A DNA stretch of 64,000 nt from Enterocytospora artemiae (GCA_038659295.1 JASNGC010000002.1:62001-126000), one strand, 5' to 3'. Positions 30,045 to 40,484 are shown, counted from the first letter of the stretch. Notes: generated by a model not told the origin, from the letters alone. A program made the numbers and translations.

Positions 30045-30454
30045 TTGAAGGGTAAGAAGCAATTGTGAATTTATTGTGAAAAACATCTTGGACCAGAGAT
30101 ACAACATGCCATGCCCCGAAATCTCTGAGGGCTTTCAAAAACACAATTTGTATTAAGTGAATAGGTAGTTCTGCACATTTTCACCATGGTTGGATATGAT
30201 TAAGTGCTGTAGTAAAAAAGGTTACATCTAGATGCTGGTAATTTAGTTTGATCCTTTATTTCTTGTATCCCGAAAAAATTATATCAATCCTTAAGTTGCT
30301 TGAAATGTGAATGTTTATCTATACAGATCATTTAAATCAGGTAATGTGAAAGTGTACAGGATCACCCAAAGATGAAAAATCGTTCCACGAGAAATGTTGA
30401 AAAATTATGAGAAGAGCATTGTAAGAAAACTAAAAATAAAGTAATCAATAGAAT
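30045..30454. other. Intergenic, nothing else seen
   Basis: AT-rich, carries the CCC signal of SEC11 at its left end and the 3' flank of eS17 at the right. Short frames here have no more than 13 codons. Confidence 0.5.
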
Positions 30455-30817
30455 TTAATTGTCTACCTCTACGAAATTACCCTCAATATTGTAGTGTTCG
30501 ATCATACTGTAAGTGACTGAATCAACAATGATCTTTTCAACGTCCAAAACACCAACCTTTGGAATGAATGATTCATTTTTCTCCTTTTCTTCTTCATGAG
30601 CCTTAATATGAATGCCTTTAACAACCCCGTTTTGAATTCGATTGTACAGATGAGTTACATATCCACCCAACTGATTTCTGACCTTCTTGTTCTGAGTAAT
30701 GGTGACATCTCTCACTACAGCCAAGTTATTCTCAAAATCATTGTTGATCCTGCTAAAATATCCCTCAATAATCTGTCTAGAAGCTGTTTTAATAGATCTT
30801 CCTCTGATTCTGCCCAT
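30455..30817 (-). CDS. RPS17: 40S ribosomal protein eS17
   Basis: Full-length match to eS17: MGRIRGRSIKTASRQIIEGYF, RINNDFENN, KKVRNQLGGYVTHLYNRIQNG and GIHIKAHEEEKEKN. 120 residues against the usual 130-136. CCCC lies three bases before the ATG (GGGG at 30820-30823). Confidence 0.97.
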   Translation of the reverse strand: MGRIRGRSIKTASRQIIEGYFSRINNDFENNLAVVRDVTITQNKKVRNQLGGYVTHLYNRIQNGVVKGIHIKAHEEEKEKNESFIPKVGVLDVEKIIVDSVTYSMIEHYNIEGNFVEVDN

Positions 30818-31372
30818 TTGGGGTAAAAAACGAAAAATAAATTTGTTGAAAATTTTTAGAAAAATAAATGGTCAAAAAATCGCTTCAATGTGGTATACAG
30901 ATCATGAAATAGAATTCATAATTCCGGCCTTTGACATAATTAGGTCAAAAATTAAGCCATTGTCCAATAATAGAGATGTAGTGTTCTTTTGTCCCGCAAG
31001 GCATTAAAAAGTGATTTTCTCATGTAATGTTTAGAAACTGAACTTTGGATTCTTAAGTAGAATTTTGAAATTATTTTTGTTTATCAAGATCCATAGTACG
31101 GTTTGTTGAACAATGTATATACATTTCATTCAAGATTATTATGTTACAATTCTTCTCTTTAATTAGATTAAACTCGTCAGGAACATCTAATGGATATTTA
31201 TAACCACATAGTATATTACAATCTACTGTAGTTAAACTTGTATTGAAAACAACTACTGAATTCTACTTTGATATTCAAGGTTTTGGGATATTTTAGCTCA
31301 ATAAAAATTTTATTTGAAATCAACATGTTTAACTTGTGAACCTTCCAGAGTTTATATTGATCAGCCCAATAA
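30818..31372. other. Intergenic, no supported gene
   Basis: A 39-codon plus-strand frame from an ATG near 30889 has protein-like composition but no signal and no match. Otherwise AT-rich. Confidence 0.45.
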
Positions 31373-32755
31373 TTAAGCATTCCTGGCTTTATAAACTGAT
31401 ATTGATTTTTCAATTTCTAGAATTTCACCTTCTATTGCCAAATCATAATCATCCAAGGATTTGGCAATATTCAGCCAGTAAAGTGCCAGGAGAACATTCT
31501 TTTCGGTACCACATCCATTGATGTAACACTTGGCAAGCAATGGCATAGCCATTGAAAGGCCACAGTTTGCTGCCTTTTGGACCATTTCAAAAACCATATG
31601 TCCATTGAACCCAAATGCACCGGAGGATGTATCTGCCAAATATGCAACCTTAAATTGACCCAATGGAAAATTCATTTCTGCAGCAGATTTATAATATTTA
31701 TAGGCATTAAATAAATTTTTTTTAACAACTCCGCCTTTTTCATAGTACTCCCCAACAACACACATGCAATATTTACAACCAAAATCTGCCCCAAGTTTAA
31801 ACATTTTAAATGCATATTTCTCGTCCTTTTGCATCTCAGGGTAACCTGTTCTATATATACAACCCAGGTCATAGAAAATTATCGGACAGGGGACTCGGTT
31901 TCCTTTCTTTAGGGCTAAAATCCTCTGGGATGCAAGGCGCAGAAGCTGAATTCCCAGGATTAGATCTTCATTTCTAATGACCATAAGTGAATATTTATAT
32001 ATTGCCTTGGGATAGCCCAGCTTGGATGCAACTCTGTAGAGAATGTAAGCCTTGTCTAAGTTCTTTGTAGTGCCGATTCCAAATTCAAAGCATCTCGCAT
32101 AGTAGTATGCAGCCATTGGATATTTTCTTATGGCTGAAATGGTATAGTACTCTAATGCTATTTTTTTGTCGATAGATAATCCAAATAATCCCAATTCGCA
32201 TGCTCTACCATAAATCCCATCTACCTTTTCATTATAGGAATTTATTCTTTTAGTCAAAAAATCCCTAATAAAACTGTTAAATTTTTCAAACTCATTCCTG
32301 AGATCGATAATTTTTTTTTGCGAGAGATCATTGGAAGTTTCATGGACTAAAGATATTTCAGAGTTTATAAACTTAAAAGAAGCGTGTTCCTCATCTGCTT
32401 CCGCATCTGATTGCACCGGCAATGAATTGGGTAAGTTGTGTTTGGAATCCATTCCATCAATTGTTGCAGCCCCGGCTGTAACAAGTAAAACTTCCTGTAA
32501 ATTCATTTTACTAGTTGCATCAATTTCCTCTTGGGAATAGAGTGATTTGAGCTTGTCGGAATTTATTCGAATTTCCGAATATTCGTTTCTTTTCGATTGA
32601 TTGGTGGCATTCCTTCGATCACTTTTAACTTCAAAATCTTCTCCAACATCGAACTCCAGGTATTCTTCGAGGAATGTTACCAGGCTATTACAGTTGCTTC
32701 CTACCTGTTTATATCTTAGAAACCCTGTATTGTTTTGGTTATTCACTCCATCCAT
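31373..32755 (-). CDS. Sel1-repeat protein, possible chitin-synthase regulator
   Basis: A 460-residue protein. Residues ~180-440 are six or so Sel1-like (SLR) repeats with the A-x-x-x-Y/L...G-x-G-x-x-K-(N/D) pattern (YYYARCFEFGIGTTKNLDKAYILY; YCMCVVGEYYEKGGVVKKNLFNAYKYY; LLAKCYINGCGTEKNVLLALYWL). The N-terminal 170 residues are acidic and low-complexity. Sel1 arrays of this length occur in fungal Skt5/Chs4, which activates chitin synthase, and in Hrd3 of ER-associated degradation; no signal peptide or membrane segment is present, which favours a Skt5-like role. Chitin synthase itself is at 49979-52351. No CCC signal. Confidence 0.8.
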   Translation of the reverse strand: MDGVNNQNNTGFLRYKQVGSNCNSLVTFLEEYLEFDVGEDFEVKSDRRNATNQSKRNEYSEIRINSDKLKSLYSQEEIDATSKMNLQEVLLVTAGAATIDGMDSKHNLPNSLPVQSDAEADEEHASFKFINSEISLVHETSNDLSQKKIIDLRNEFEKFNSFIRDFLTKRINSYNEKVDGIYGRACELGLFGLSIDKKIALEYYTISAIRKYPMAAYYYARCFEFGIGTTKNLDKAYILYRVASKLGYPKAIYKYSLMVIRNEDLILGIQLLRLASQRILALKKGNRVPCPIIFYDLGCIYRTGYPEMQKDEKYAFKMFKLGADFGCKYCMCVVGEYYEKGGVVKKNLFNAYKYYKSAAEMNFPLGQFKVAYLADTSSGAFGFNGHMVFEMVQKAANCGLSMAMPLLAKCYINGCGTEKNVLLALYWLNIAKSLDDYDLAIEGEILEIEKSISVYKARNA

Positions 32756-33295
32756 TCCGACGAAGTATTAGGCAGCCCTTTATTTTTTTAAACACAACTG
32801 TCCAATTAAAACATTTCTATCAAAACGGAGTTTGGTGAAAATTTCTGTGGAATTTAGGTCAGCAATAGATGTCTTTGGCAAAACTAGCCATTCTAATTTA
32901 CCAAATCTCTTTTCTATCTAAGATATCATGTTCTACAAGTACTAGAAAATGATACTCTTTGACTTAATAGCAGTGCCAAAAACAGTGAATATATTGTGAT
33001 ATATCCTAACCCATCCAATATTGAAATTCCTTTACAACTCGTACTGTTTTACTTTGACTATTTAACTTAACTATTGATCAAATTAAACTTATGAATCAAT
33101 TATATGAACTATAGAGGCTTTATGTTATTTATACTAGATTGTACAAGATATCTAAGAGTGTACAAGGGAAAATTATTACTTTATCACTCTCGCAACTAAC
33201 TACAATATACACTTATGCTATAGGTCGATTAATTGCTAAACCTTACTGTAAAGCATCAAACATAGCTTATAGTTCTATTTATTTACTGGTCTGTA
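32756..33295. other. Intergenic, nothing seen
   Basis: AT-rich sequence between two minus-strand genes. No frames with start signals, no tRNA features. Confidence 0.5.
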
Positions 33296-34429
33296 TTAGG
33301 GTCTACTTCTTTCAATAGATTCTCCCATGGTATTTATATCACTGGTAACTTCTGTTATTTGCTCGTAGGTATCAACCGATGCTGTATCGGCTTGAGAGTG
33401 GCTACCATCTATTGAATGGTTTAGGGAGAACTTGCGTTTATAGTACTCACAGGCGCTCTCATAGAACAATTTGTCAATCCAATCTTCATTGATGTTGGCA
33501 ATGGAATTGATAATTGATTGCACCTTAGCTTCCGACATACCTCTATAAATAAAAGCCATAATACAATTTAAAGAATTTCTAGCCTCATCTGAATCATATT
33601 CCAGTGAAAAAAATTTCTTAAAACTTTCCATCTCACAAAATATAAATAGCTTGTAATTAAGCTTAAACTCTCCAATGCAAGCATTAATATTTGATTTCTG
33701 CTGTAGTTTTCTCCATCTACTATAAATATTTAACAACTCGGACTTATCATGGCAAATACTATAAAATTTACAAATATCTTCAGTCTGATTGTTTTGGAAG
33801 CATTCAGTACAAATGCTTAATGCTGCCTTTTCTAATTTATCTTTGATCAGGGGAATAGTCTTTAAATACGCTTCATTTCCAGAAATCGAATCATAGGATA
33901 TTCTGGTTCTTCCTAAATCTTCCTGTAATATTGAACCAGGTGATACAATATTCTCCTCTGCCAGCTTTATTCTGGGTAATAGATCATTAATATCCGCCAA
34001 TTGTAGGGTTTTTATTTTGATTTTTGAAAGACTATCTATAAAATCATAATGTGAAAGTAGTAAATTAATTTGATTTAATTCTTCAGCAAGATCATTTAAA
34101 ACAAAAATCCTCTTGTTAATTGTTGAATTAATCTGGGAGAGTTTTTTTACATTCTCTTCATTCTGCCTGTTTTCTTCCAGCAACCTTTCAAGTTTTTCTA
34201 TAAACTCCAATGTGGCTTCTGGTTTAAACCTATCATTGTGATTTATTAATGGGCTTATATTGGAATTTTGCTCCGAAAGATTAGCAATTTTACCAAAGTG
34301 GTCTACCCCACCGCCTGAGGATACTGTACTTCTAGAATCACTCAGTAACATAATGGCATATTTTTTACCTTGCTTCGCATCTGCTGTTTTTTCCAAACTA
34401 TCACTGTTCTTCGAAATTTCTATGTTCAT
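33296..34429 (-). CDS. Coiled-coil protein, possible vesicle-tethering subunit
   Basis: A 377-residue protein with a coiled coil at about residues 72-125 (LEFIEKLERLLEENRQNEENVKKL, split) followed by helical sequence such as LLSHYDFIDSLSKIKIKTLQLADINDLLPRIKLAEENI, and a Ser/Thr-rich end. An N-terminal coiled coil leading into 'seq Y-x-x-L ... l-k-l-a' helices is the plan of CATCHR tethers (COG, exocyst, GARP), but I cannot point to one family. CCC lies about 4 bases before the ATG (GGG at 34434-34436). Confidence 0.6.
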   Translation of the reverse strand: MNIEISKNSDSLEKTADAKQGKKYAIMLLSDSRSTVSSGGGVDHFGKIANLSEQNSNISPLINHNDRFKPEATLEFIEKLERLLEENRQNEENVKKLSQINSTINKRIFVLNDLAEELNQINLLLSHYDFIDSLSKIKIKTLQLADINDLLPRIKLAEENIVSPGSILQEDLGRTRISYDSISGNEAYLKTIPLIKDKLEKAALSICTECFQNNQTEDICKFYSICHDKSELLNIYSRWRKLQQKSNINACIGEFKLNYKLFIFCEMESFKKFFSLEYDSDEARNSLNCIMAFIYRGMSEAKVQSIINSIANINEDWIDKLFYESACEYYKRKFSLNHSIDGSHSQADTASVDTYEQITEVTSDINTMGESIERSRP

Positions 34430-34738
34430 CTGAAGGGTGAGCCTAACAAATATTATGTGTTATGATGAAAAAAAATAATTCAACCAAATTGAAATGTGAC
34501 TGATAAGGCTGCTACAAGGATAAATATAATTGCATATTACAGTGAATTCTTAGATAAATATCGAAATCTTTGGGGTTATTCGGCCGCATGAAAGAATCTA
34601 AAATTTGTCAATTTTTCTGCAACGGGATGCAAAGTGTTGTTGTTTTAAACATCACAAGGCAGTGACTATTTATTCAAGGAAATGTTTATTTATAGTTTTG
34701 AAACATGTATATTTAAGAAGATTTGTATGTAAACAACA
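34430..34738. other. Divergent intergenic region with one TGAAAC element
   Basis: Contains the CCC signal of the minus-strand gene at its left edge and TGAAAC at 34699-34704, 34 bases before the next plus-strand ATG. Confidence 0.5.
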
Positions 34739-35536
34739 ATGTCTCCAATTCATACAGTAGTTGAGCTGGTTTTTGCAACTTTTTATGTATTTCGGAAGGT
34801 CTTTGCCAGAAACAGCAAGGAGTCTTTGGGGAAATATGTTCTTATAATCTCCATCATGGCAATGCTAAACCATTATTTACTGATGTATAACTCCGACAAA
34901 TTCGTTGAATATGGCGAATATAGAATTCAGATGTCTAAAAGTGCAGAGTTTGCTAAGAAGTTAAGTGGGATCCTATTGGCTAGTTCAATATTCATGGTGA
35001 ACACCAGTAGCATTAGTCGAATATATGGGTTTGTTCGTATACCAGTTTTGATATATTTGGACAGCATCAGGTACATGATGGATCCAAATGTAATCGTATT
35101 TTTCACAAGACTGATATTTGGAATAGAGATGCTGTTGGGTGCATTTTTAATTCTATTGAACAAGATTTACTTGGCAACAAAGGCAAATCAAGCCAGGAAA
35201 ATGACTAACTTCGATATGCAAAGTGATGCCCAAGAGTATGCCAAACAACCAACTCAAGGAATCAAAAATGATGGAACATTAATGCTTTTAGTTGTGGCAT
35301 ATGCATTCGTTAAATATCTGATGAATCTATTTCAACTACCGTTTGAAATGAACGAAACTAATAAAAATACCATCCTTGAGATTTCTCACATAATCAATCT
35401 TGCCTTATACTTGGTACTTGCAAATTCAATGTGCAAATCAAAGGACAAGCAAACAGTAACAATCAAAAATCCAGATCTGGTATACGAAAAGTGCAATCAG
35501 CACATGAAATCGCTGATAGAATTTCCAGAAGCATAA
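34739..35536 (+). CDS. Multispan membrane protein, unknown
   Basis: A 265-residue protein with about five hydrophobic segments (around residues 5-18, 33-50, 75-95, 118-142 and 180-200, plus one near 222-235) and hydrophilic loops, ending in a charged tail. No signal-type cleavage site. Its Pro-Val-Leu-Ile-Tyr segment faintly recalls TMEM33/Pom33 proteins of the nuclear envelope/ER, but this is only a suggestion. It lacks a CCC signal and instead has a TGAAAC element 34 bases upstream of the ATG, like the secreted-protein genes further right. Confidence 0.65.
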   Translation: MSPIHTVVELVFATFYVFRKVFARNSKESLGKYVLIISIMAMLNHYLLMYNSDKFVEYGEYRIQMSKSAEFAKKLSGILLASSIFMVNTSSISRIYGFVRIPVLIYLDSIRYMMDPNVIVFFTRLIFGIEMLLGAFLILLNKIYLATKANQARKMTNFDMQSDAQEYAKQPTQGIKNDGTLMLLVVAYAFVKYLMNLFQLPFEMNETNKNTILEISHIINLALYLVLANSMCKSKDKQTVTIKNPDLVYEKCNQHMKSLIEFPEA

Positions 35537-35723
35537 TAGATGATTGGTTGAAGAAATTGAAATTAATTATTCGAGATTCATTCAACATCCCCTCTTGTTG
35601 TTTTGCAACATATACTAATTCTAGTTAAGCCATTTAATATCTACACTGCCCATAAGACATATGCACCAATTCATAAGGTGTTAGGATTGTTTTTCAAAAT
35701 TATTTTTTGTTTTTTCACCCTGA

Positions 35724-36383
35724 ATGGAATATACTGATGAAGTTGGGATTTTTAGCCCAGATGGTAGATTGTACCAGGTTGAGTATGCGCAACATGCATC
35801 AACACAAGGATCCACAGTTTGCATAAACATAGTCGGAGATAAATTACGTGTTTTTTATGAAAACAGAATTCCAAGTAACCTTTATATTCCCAACAGAAAA
35901 ATATTTGATGTTAGGAACAATTTTTACATATTATACAGTGGGCTAAGGCCAGATTCCTATTTAATTACACGTCAGGCCAGGTTGATTGCAGCAAATTACA
36001 AATTAAGAACTTCTGAAGAGATTGAAATTGGGGTACTGGCCAGAAAAATTGCAGAATATAAGCAAAAATACACAGTTAACGAGCAAATGAGGCCTCTTGG
36101 GCTCAGGACAGTTTTGTTGGGAATTGAAGACAAGCAGCCAAAATTATTTATAATTGAGGCTGATGGAAACTATGCGGAATACTCCAAATGTGCGATTGGA
36201 TATAAAAGTGACTTATCTATCGATTATCTGTTGAAAAATGATGGAGAGTTCGCTGCACTGAGTGCATTGTTAGAAGTTGTACAAAAGGATTACAAAAAGA
36301 TTGTAGGTTATGATATATCGAGCAACGGCTGCATAGAAATTAACTCTGACGAGATCAAGAGACTAGTTGAGCAACAGATATAG
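35724..36383 (+). CDS. SCL1: 20S proteasome subunit alpha1
   Basis: Alpha-ring subunit of the 20S proteasome. The N-terminal alpha signature GIFSPDGRLYQVEYAQHA is clear. Features favour alpha1 (PSMA6/Scl1): RLYQVEYA, ARLIAANYKLRTSEEIEIGVLARKIAEYKQKYTVNEQMRPLG, aligning with alpha1's ARYEAANWKYKYGYEIPVD...QNAEMRPLG. The 219 residues are shorter than the usual 246. CCC three bases before the ATG (35718-35720 region). Confidence 0.9.
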   Translation: MEYTDEVGIFSPDGRLYQVEYAQHASTQGSTVCINIVGDKLRVFYENRIPSNLYIPNRKIFDVRNNFYILYSGLRPDSYLITRQARLIAANYKLRTSEEIEIGVLARKIAEYKQKYTVNEQMRPLGLRTVLLGIEDKQPKLFIIEADGNYAEYSKCAIGYKSDLSIDYLLKNDGEFAALSALLEVVQKDYKKIVGYDISSNGCIEINSDEIKRLVEQQI

Positions 36384-36496
36384 GAAATAAACTCTAGTGA
36401 AAATTGTTGATTTGTGAATGTGCATAACTACTTCGAATTTTTATCCTTCAATCTTACAACCATAATCGTAAAATCTGATTCTTGTTTGTTATTTTA

Positions 36497-36518
36497 GTTT
36501 CAGGTGTAATTCTGAAAC
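36497..36518 (+). promoter_or_regulatory. Paired GTTTCA element, inverted repeat
   Basis: GTTTCAG, an 8-base spacer, then CTGAAAC: an exact 7-base inverted repeat ending 47 bases before the ATG of the secreted-protein gene at 36566. That gene has no CCC signal. The same hexamer recurs upstream of other genes of this class. Confidence 0.6.
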
Positions 36519-36565
36519 TAAAAATTAGAAACGCCATCATAAAAATAATTTTGTTAGTATAATGT

Positions 36566-38005
36566 ATGAAGCGTATTACTCTTTTAATTTTCTGGACACT
36601 TTGTGGCCTTCATCATTTAAGAACAGGAGATCAATATTTAACAATAGAGAAGAATGAAGGCCATCTAAAGTTAGGAAGTTTAGATAAAGCTTCTAAATTT
36701 TCCTTTGTATATAGATCCAAATCGCAAGATACAAAAAATGATATCCCAGATAAATCTAATATTGTTGTGGGAATAATAGTAAATGGAAAAAATATATTAA
36801 AGGTAAATAACGAAACTGGAGAGATTAAAGCTGTACCATTTGAAACCACTGATGCAAATTATAATTCAGAAACTGGATATGAAGATGATATTTCTGGTAA
36901 CATTTCCACCAAAGATGCTCAATTCGATGTCCATAAACTTGGTACTAGTGGATCAACCTTAAAGAACGGTGATGAAATTAAAATTCATACAGATACGGAC
37001 AATGTGACTATGTTTGAGGGCAATCTTAAAGCAGTAGGTGGCTCTAAGTCTACTGAATTTAAACTAGAGGCTTATGATCCGGCCAAAAAAAAGAATACTG
37101 TTGAAACAAAGGAGGAAACTAATAAGTCGTCAGGTTCTGATGGAAAGAATGATGATAGTAATGGAAATAGCTCCAAGTCATCAGAAATTCTTATAAAACC
37201 TCAGCAAACCAGTGTAAGTGAGCGAGAAGAGCATAATATAATTAATAAAACTACAGAATCACATTCATCGGGAAATTTATCCTCACTTAAAAGGGAAGAA
37301 GATGCAACTGCAGATTTAGTAGCAGAAAAAGTAGTGGAGAAGATGATGATTGAACTAAAGAAGAAAGATACAAGTCTAGAGGTGGACCAAATGAACGAGA
37401 TAGATAATTTAGGATTGCCCAGCAATATAAGAATTCCTTTATCAAGAAAACGAAGTCAGGATAGGGTGGAAGATGATGATTCACAGCCACCACCCAAAAA
37501 AAACAAAATCATGAGGCTTTTTGGTAGACTTCCATTTTCAAAAAACAAGATTTCAAGTCAGAGTCCAATACCACAAGGTGAATTTGAAGAAGAATTTCAA
37601 ACAGAAGAAGATGCTGATTTAGAAAGACCTCCTAAGAAAAGTAAAAACTATCTTAAAAAATTCAAAGACTCAGTCCACCGTCGTCTCCCTTTTTTAGGAA
37701 AAAAGAAACCAAAACCACCAGCAAAATTTAAAGAAGAGTCATCTCTGGATAGTAATGAGGAAGGATATGGTACAAGGGAATCATTTAATGAATATGGGGG
37801 TCAAACTATTCCTGTACCTTCAAGCCCACCCTTACAACAAGCTCCTCCATATCAACTCCAAGTCCCAAGACCAAGACTCCAAGGACCACCACAAATACAT
37901 AAGGGAATGTTCCCTGTGCCTCGTCCCCTCTATCATCCCCCCTATTTTCCTCCTATATATCCACCCATTAATAATGGATATGCTAATCAAATTCCAGTTC
38001 ATTAA
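36566..38005 (+). CDS. Secreted protein with trefoil-like N-terminus and basic/Pro-rich tail
   Basis: A 479-residue protein: signal peptide (MKRITLLIFWTLCGLHHLRTG), a region of about 150 residues with short repeated strands (GDQYLTIEKNEGHLKLGS and following) that resembles the ricin-B/beta-trefoil proteins secreted by microsporidia, a Ser/Lys-rich linker, a coiled-coil-like segment near 245-275, two related basic blocks (MRLFGRLPFSKNK and HRRLPFLGKKK) and a Pro-rich C-terminus (about 405-479). No membrane anchor. Likely spore-wall, polar-tube associated or secreted into the host. Two overlapping ATGs occur; only this one is in frame. Confidence 0.72.
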   Translation: MKRITLLIFWTLCGLHHLRTGDQYLTIEKNEGHLKLGSLDKASKFSFVYRSKSQDTKNDIPDKSNIVVGIIVNGKNILKVNNETGEIKAVPFETTDANYNSETGYEDDISGNISTKDAQFDVHKLGTSGSTLKNGDEIKIHTDTDNVTMFEGNLKAVGGSKSTEFKLEAYDPAKKKNTVETKEETNKSSGSDGKNDDSNGNSSKSSEILIKPQQTSVSEREEHNIINKTTESHSSGNLSSLKREEDATADLVAEKVVEKMMIELKKKDTSLEVDQMNEIDNLGLPSNIRIPLSRKRSQDRVEDDDSQPPPKKNKIMRLFGRLPFSKNKISSQSPIPQGEFEEEFQTEEDADLERPPKKSKNYLKKFKDSVHRRLPFLGKKKPKPPAKFKEESSLDSNEEGYGTRESFNEYGGQTIPVPSSPPLQQAPPYQLQVPRPRLQGPPQIHKGMFPVPRPLYHPPYFPPIYPPINNGYANQIPVH

Positions 38006-38324
38006 GTGTATGTAATAATTCATTATATTCCAGCAGTTTCTTTACGTTAATAATTTGGAAACCACCTCTATATTGAGAGAAACTTGCTTATTATAGCAAT
38101 CCTGAGCAGTATTAATTAGATTTTCGGATAGTTCATAATATTTAAAGTTATTAATAAATCTATAATCAAGAAATTATGATTTTGATAAGTGTATATAATG
38201 CTCAAATCTATGCATCTCAAGGTGTTTACATATATTCATTTCCATATTTGTAAGTCTTCTCTAAAATCTCTTTTGAGATTTATTGCCTTTTGCTCCTTAA
38301 AGTTAACTTTATTTGTCCATCAAT
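38006..38324. other. Intergenic with an inverted repeat
   Basis: AT-rich. It contains AAATCTC-TTTT-GAGATTT (38264-38281), an exact 7-base inverted repeat ending 43 bases before the next ATG, at the same distance as the GTTTCA pairs of neighbouring genes. Confidence 0.5.
38264..38281. repeat. Inverted repeat AAATCTC/GAGATTT
   Basis: Perfect 7-base arms with a TTTT loop, 43 bases upstream of the start of the 719-residue secreted protein. The following bases are not a T run, and the position is 5' of a gene, so a promoter element is more likely than a terminator. Confidence 0.45.
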
Positions 38325-40484
38325 ATGATGACAGCCTTGTTAGGGATTTGTTCAATTATTAAGATTGTATTAGCTACAAATGAAGGGGATATTATTTATA
38401 AACCACTTTATTTGAAACTTTCTAAACCTGGTGTGAACACTTGCTGTTCGTCAGATCCTTTAATAACATGTTGTTTCCACAAACTTAGTGGTATTTTGGG
38501 GCCAATAGACTATAGAAATGAAGACAGATGCATTGCGAATCAATATCTGCAGGCTATTGAGCCAAACAAGAAAGACATCTACTATGCGCCTTTTGGGATT
38601 GCATTCTGCCCATATAATCGCATTCAAAAAAGTTACGTTGAACAAGCATATATGATAGATGGATGTGCTGCATGCCTAGAGAAGCTGCCACTTATTTCCA
38701 AAATAAAAGACTTGCAGTTTCTAAGCAATATGAATCGATTGATTGAAGTTAATCAAAAAGTACTATTGAGGTATTTTAACATCAAGAAATCTGTAAATTT
38801 TTACCAAAATATGAAAAACGAGATTATGATCTTGAAAGAATATGGCAATATAACCGATAAGTGTGCTGCTAGATGGTTTATTTCAAAGAGAATTCTTATA
38901 CTGGGCCAATGTAATGACAAATTAATAGCTATTGATGTAGAGAATTTAAAGATTATTCCATGGAACAGATTCACAATGGATGCAACAGTAGACACAATTA
39001 CCTTAGACAATCTGCACAAGTATATTCCTGAAAGTATATTTGATCAGTATTGGGTCAGCGAAACTAATGCTATCCATGAGGAAATCCCAACTGTGAATAA
39101 GTATAGGAGTGAAAAAATAATACCAGTATTGAAAGATGAGCATGATGTTTCAAACATTGTTTTTCAAAAATCTTCTGTCCCTGACAATTCCAAATCAGAT
39201 TCTGTTCTTATAAACACAGATAAAATTTGGAGTTTTTATTCAGAACAAATGATTCTGAAGGTTGCCAATTTGATATTACGAAATGATGAAGGTTTAGGAG
39301 ATCTGGGTACAGAAAATAGCAACTATTGTTGTGAGTTTAAAGAGAATGAGCAAAATATTGTCTATGCAAGTTTAATCAAAGATAATACATCCAGAAAATC
39401 AAAAACCGGAAATGAATTTATTGGAAATTGCTTCGCACAAAACTATATTCAAAATGAAGTTACAATCTGTATGAATTGTAAAAATAAGATTAACATATTG
39501 TTCGTACCAATCTTGGAAATAATCTATCGTTTTAATATGAACTGCACGGTTTCACTGATTGGTATGAAGCATTGCAGGTTAATCTTTAATGATTTAAGAG
39601 AGGTCTTAGGAGTAGAAAATGTAATGATAGAGGAATCAATAAAGAAATTTCTTTTCCTGGGACTCCAGAATAACCATTACATATTCTTTGATTTAGTTGA
39701 AGAGCAATCATATCCATTATCTGTATTGTCTGATATTAATGAAATAAGGGCTTTAGAAATTGACAAGTTAAATAATATCGATTGTAGAAAGACGATTACT
39801 AAAATTATCAGCTCTACATCTAACCTTAGTGTAGTCAACGACAAAATGCCAATTAGAATGAAATTTGGATTTGAAAGAGTCATCCCTAAGTTGATTCCAA
39901 ATGAAAAAGGACTTTATGCAAAGTTTGTGGATAGGAAAGAATTGAATGATTTGATAGTTTTGGAAACTGGAGTTGATGTTTTTGAATTTTCAAGTGAACT
40001 ATATGATAAAAAAGAAAGCACTGAATTTATAATATCATCTTCTATGGAAAATAAAGACTTGATATATTCACCGTCACATACCACGTCAAAAATAAAATTA
40101 CCTAGAAAAGGTATTTTAAAACACAATAAAAGCGGTGAAATATCAAAGAGACCAAGGAAATCAGTAAAATTTGTAGATATATCCGATGAAAATTTAGAAA
40201 ATGTTGAAGATACTTCTTTTGATGAAAATTTAAATGCAAATAACCCTGAGGTGGTTACATACCATCCAGAGGTAAAATATTCGGAAAGTGAAAAACAAAT
40301 CAAAAACCCACATAAAAAAGATCAGTGGTGTGATGGTAAGAAACCAATAGTCCAAACTTCCAAAAATCCAATTTCGAGATCCCTTTCAAATTTTTGGACT
40401 TTGAAAGTGTTTATCTTGGCTATAATAGGCGGAGTAATAATAACACTACTATATGTGTATAAAGTTCAATATATTAGACATTAA
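38325..40484 (+). CDS. Large Cys-rich type-I membrane protein, unknown
   Basis: A 719-residue protein with a signal peptide (MMTALLGICSIIKIVLA), a Cys-rich first 100 residues (CC...CC, HCFxKL-type pairs, CAAC), a second Cys pair (CMNC) around residue 385, a long region rich in Lys/Asp/Ser (about 530-690) and one C-terminal transmembrane helix (VFILAIIGGVIITLLYVY) followed by a short basic tail. No recognised domain. The frame opens at a TTG four codons earlier; ATG at 38325 is chosen because it starts the signal peptide. Same plan as the protein at 16682-17794, though shared ancestry is not shown. Confidence 0.75.
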   Translation: MMTALLGICSIIKIVLATNEGDIIYKPLYLKLSKPGVNTCCSSDPLITCCFHKLSGILGPIDYRNEDRCIANQYLQAIEPNKKDIYYAPFGIAFCPYNRIQKSYVEQAYMIDGCAACLEKLPLISKIKDLQFLSNMNRLIEVNQKVLLRYFNIKKSVNFYQNMKNEIMILKEYGNITDKCAARWFISKRILILGQCNDKLIAIDVENLKIIPWNRFTMDATVDTITLDNLHKYIPESIFDQYWVSETNAIHEEIPTVNKYRSEKIIPVLKDEHDVSNIVFQKSSVPDNSKSDSVLINTDKIWSFYSEQMILKVANLILRNDEGLGDLGTENSNYCCEFKENEQNIVYASLIKDNTSRKSKTGNEFIGNCFAQNYIQNEVTICMNCKNKINILFVPILEIIYRFNMNCTVSLIGMKHCRLIFNDLREVLGVENVMIEESIKKFLFLGLQNNHYIFFDLVEEQSYPLSVLSDINEIRALEIDKLNNIDCRKTITKIISSTSNLSVVNDKMPIRMKFGFERVIPKLIPNEKGLYAKFVDRKELNDLIVLETGVDVFEFSSELYDKKESTEFIISSSMENKDLIYSPSHTTSKIKLPRKGILKHNKSGEISKRPRKSVKFVDISDENLENVEDTSFDENLNANNPEVVTYHPEVKYSESEKQIKNPHKKDQWCDGKKPIVQTSKNPISRSLSNFWTLKVFILAIIGGVIITLLYVYKVQYIRH

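Noticed and set aside
30889..31007. 39-codon plus-strand frame in the eS17/Sel1 gap
   Set aside because: Protein-like composition but no start signal or known motif; too short to support.
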